From Pseudomonadota bacterium (lineage in GTDB: Bacteria; Pseudomonadota; Gammaproteobacteria; Xanthomonadales; Xanthomonadaceae): DNA of 15,759 nt. The notes beneath the pieces are model-generated. The model made no database searches, had not been told where the DNA came from, and was given only the letters and a program-made list of their open reading frames with translations. The position numbers and the translations under genes are program-made. Where the stretch lies: contig JAFAFF010000345.1 of assembly GCA_023423605.1 (NCBI GenBank), positions 1-15,759 of the forward strand. Reading direction: 5' to 3'. Position 1 is the stretch's first letter, and every line of letters begins with the position of its first letter. Positions 15,338 to 15,759 of the stretch are shown here, in pieces.

Positions 15338-15759
15338 ATGAACGCCGACACCACCTTCCAGACCCATCGTCCGCGCCTGCTGGCGCTGGCCTACCGCCTG
15401 CTGGGCAGCCGTGCCGATGCCGAGGATGTGGTCCAGGACGCCTGGCTGCGCTGGGCCGGCGTCGACACGCGCGCCATCGCCGACCCCGCCGCCTGGCTGG
15501 TCACCGCCACCACCCGGCTGGGACTGGACCGGCTGCGCGCGGTCAAGCGCCAGCGCCTGCAGTACATCGGGCCATGGCTGCCGGAACCCCTGCACATCAC
15601 GACTGACGATGCCGCAGAGGCGGACCCGGCGCAGCGCCACGCATTCGCCGAGGACGTTTCGCTGGCGTTCCTGTCGCTGCTTGAACAACTCGGGCCGGAA
15701 GAACGCGCCGCCTTCCTGCTCAAGGAAGCCTTCGACCACGACTATGCGCAGATCGCCGG
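15338..15759 (+). CDS. sigJ: ECF41/SigJ-type RNA polymerase sigma factor, N-terminal part
   Basis: This is the first 140 codons of an extracytoplasmic-function sigma factor cut by the window end. The sigma-2 region is at about 7-40 (LLALAYRLLGSRADAEDVVQDAWLRW without a gap). The linker holds YIGPWLPEPL, including the WLPEP motif (80-84) that marks the ECF41 group. Sigma-4 begins at about 107 (AFLSLLEQLGPEERAAFLLKEAF, DYAQIA). Group members carry a fused C-terminal SnoaL-like regulatory domain and lack a separate anti-sigma factor; that part would lie beyond the window. No strong ribosome binding site precedes the ATG at 15338. It is divergent from fumarase across 155 bp. Confidence 0.9.
   Translation, partial: MNADTTFQTHRPRLLALAYRLLGSRADAEDVVQDAWLRWAGVDTRAIADPAAWLVTATTRLGLDRLRAVKRQRLQYIGPWLPEPLHITTDDAAEADPAQRHAFAEDVSLAFLSLLEQLGPEERAAFLLKEAFDHDYAQIA

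Overview
The window is GC-rich bacterial chromosome from the Xanthomonadaceae, most likely the genus Stenotrophomonas. This rests on protein character (sucB-lpd gene order, DnaB, class I fumarase, DUF6116 and DUF456 proteins) and on short palindromic repeats beginning GTAGAGCCGGGCTC, which match the SMAG repeat family described for S. maltophilia. No phage, transposase, plasmid or CRISPR signature is visible. Most genes are chromosomal housekeeping genes.

Layout from left to right. (1) The end of sucB, an intergenic hairpin and complete lpd (2-oxoglutarate dehydrogenase operon tail), then a 50-bp tandem repeat array, a palindrome and a strong terminator (1-2095). (2) A minus-strand block: a two-gene cassette of small envelope proteins (2126-2607), dnaB with a cluster of DnaA-box-like sites upstream (2731-4237), an NAD(P)H-dependent FMN reductase (4374-4934) and an AsnB-type asparagine synthetase (5016-6968). 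(3) Two inverted SMAG dimers (7021-7156), then a minus-strand glycine-zipper envelope protein (7190-8023). (4) A plus-strand pair, DUF6116 protein and TatD-family hydrolase, converging on minus-strand tcdA (8191-10010). (5) A SlyB-like glycine-zipper lipoprotein (10236-10718) converging on a minus-strand cold-shock gene (10863-11072), which diverges from a DUF456 membrane protein (11304-11789). (6) An overlapping pldA-arsC pair (11906-13404), then a 13-bp tandem array and the same palindrome as behind lpd. (7) Class I fumarase on the minus strand (13665-15182), divergent from a truncated ECF41/SigJ-type sigma factor (15338 to the end).

Functionally the window holds two TCA-cycle loci (sucB-lpd and fumarase), replication (dnaB), tRNA modification (tcdA) and several envelope proteins (PldA, two glycine-zipper proteins, small membrane proteins). 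I see no convincing new multi-gene system. The most unusual signals are non-coding. Two different tandem arrays, behind lpd and behind arsC, each end at an identical 29-bp palindromic element. A sequence matching the remembered ECF41 target promoter sits just upstream of the sigma factor. DnaA-box-like sites lie in the dnaB upstream region.
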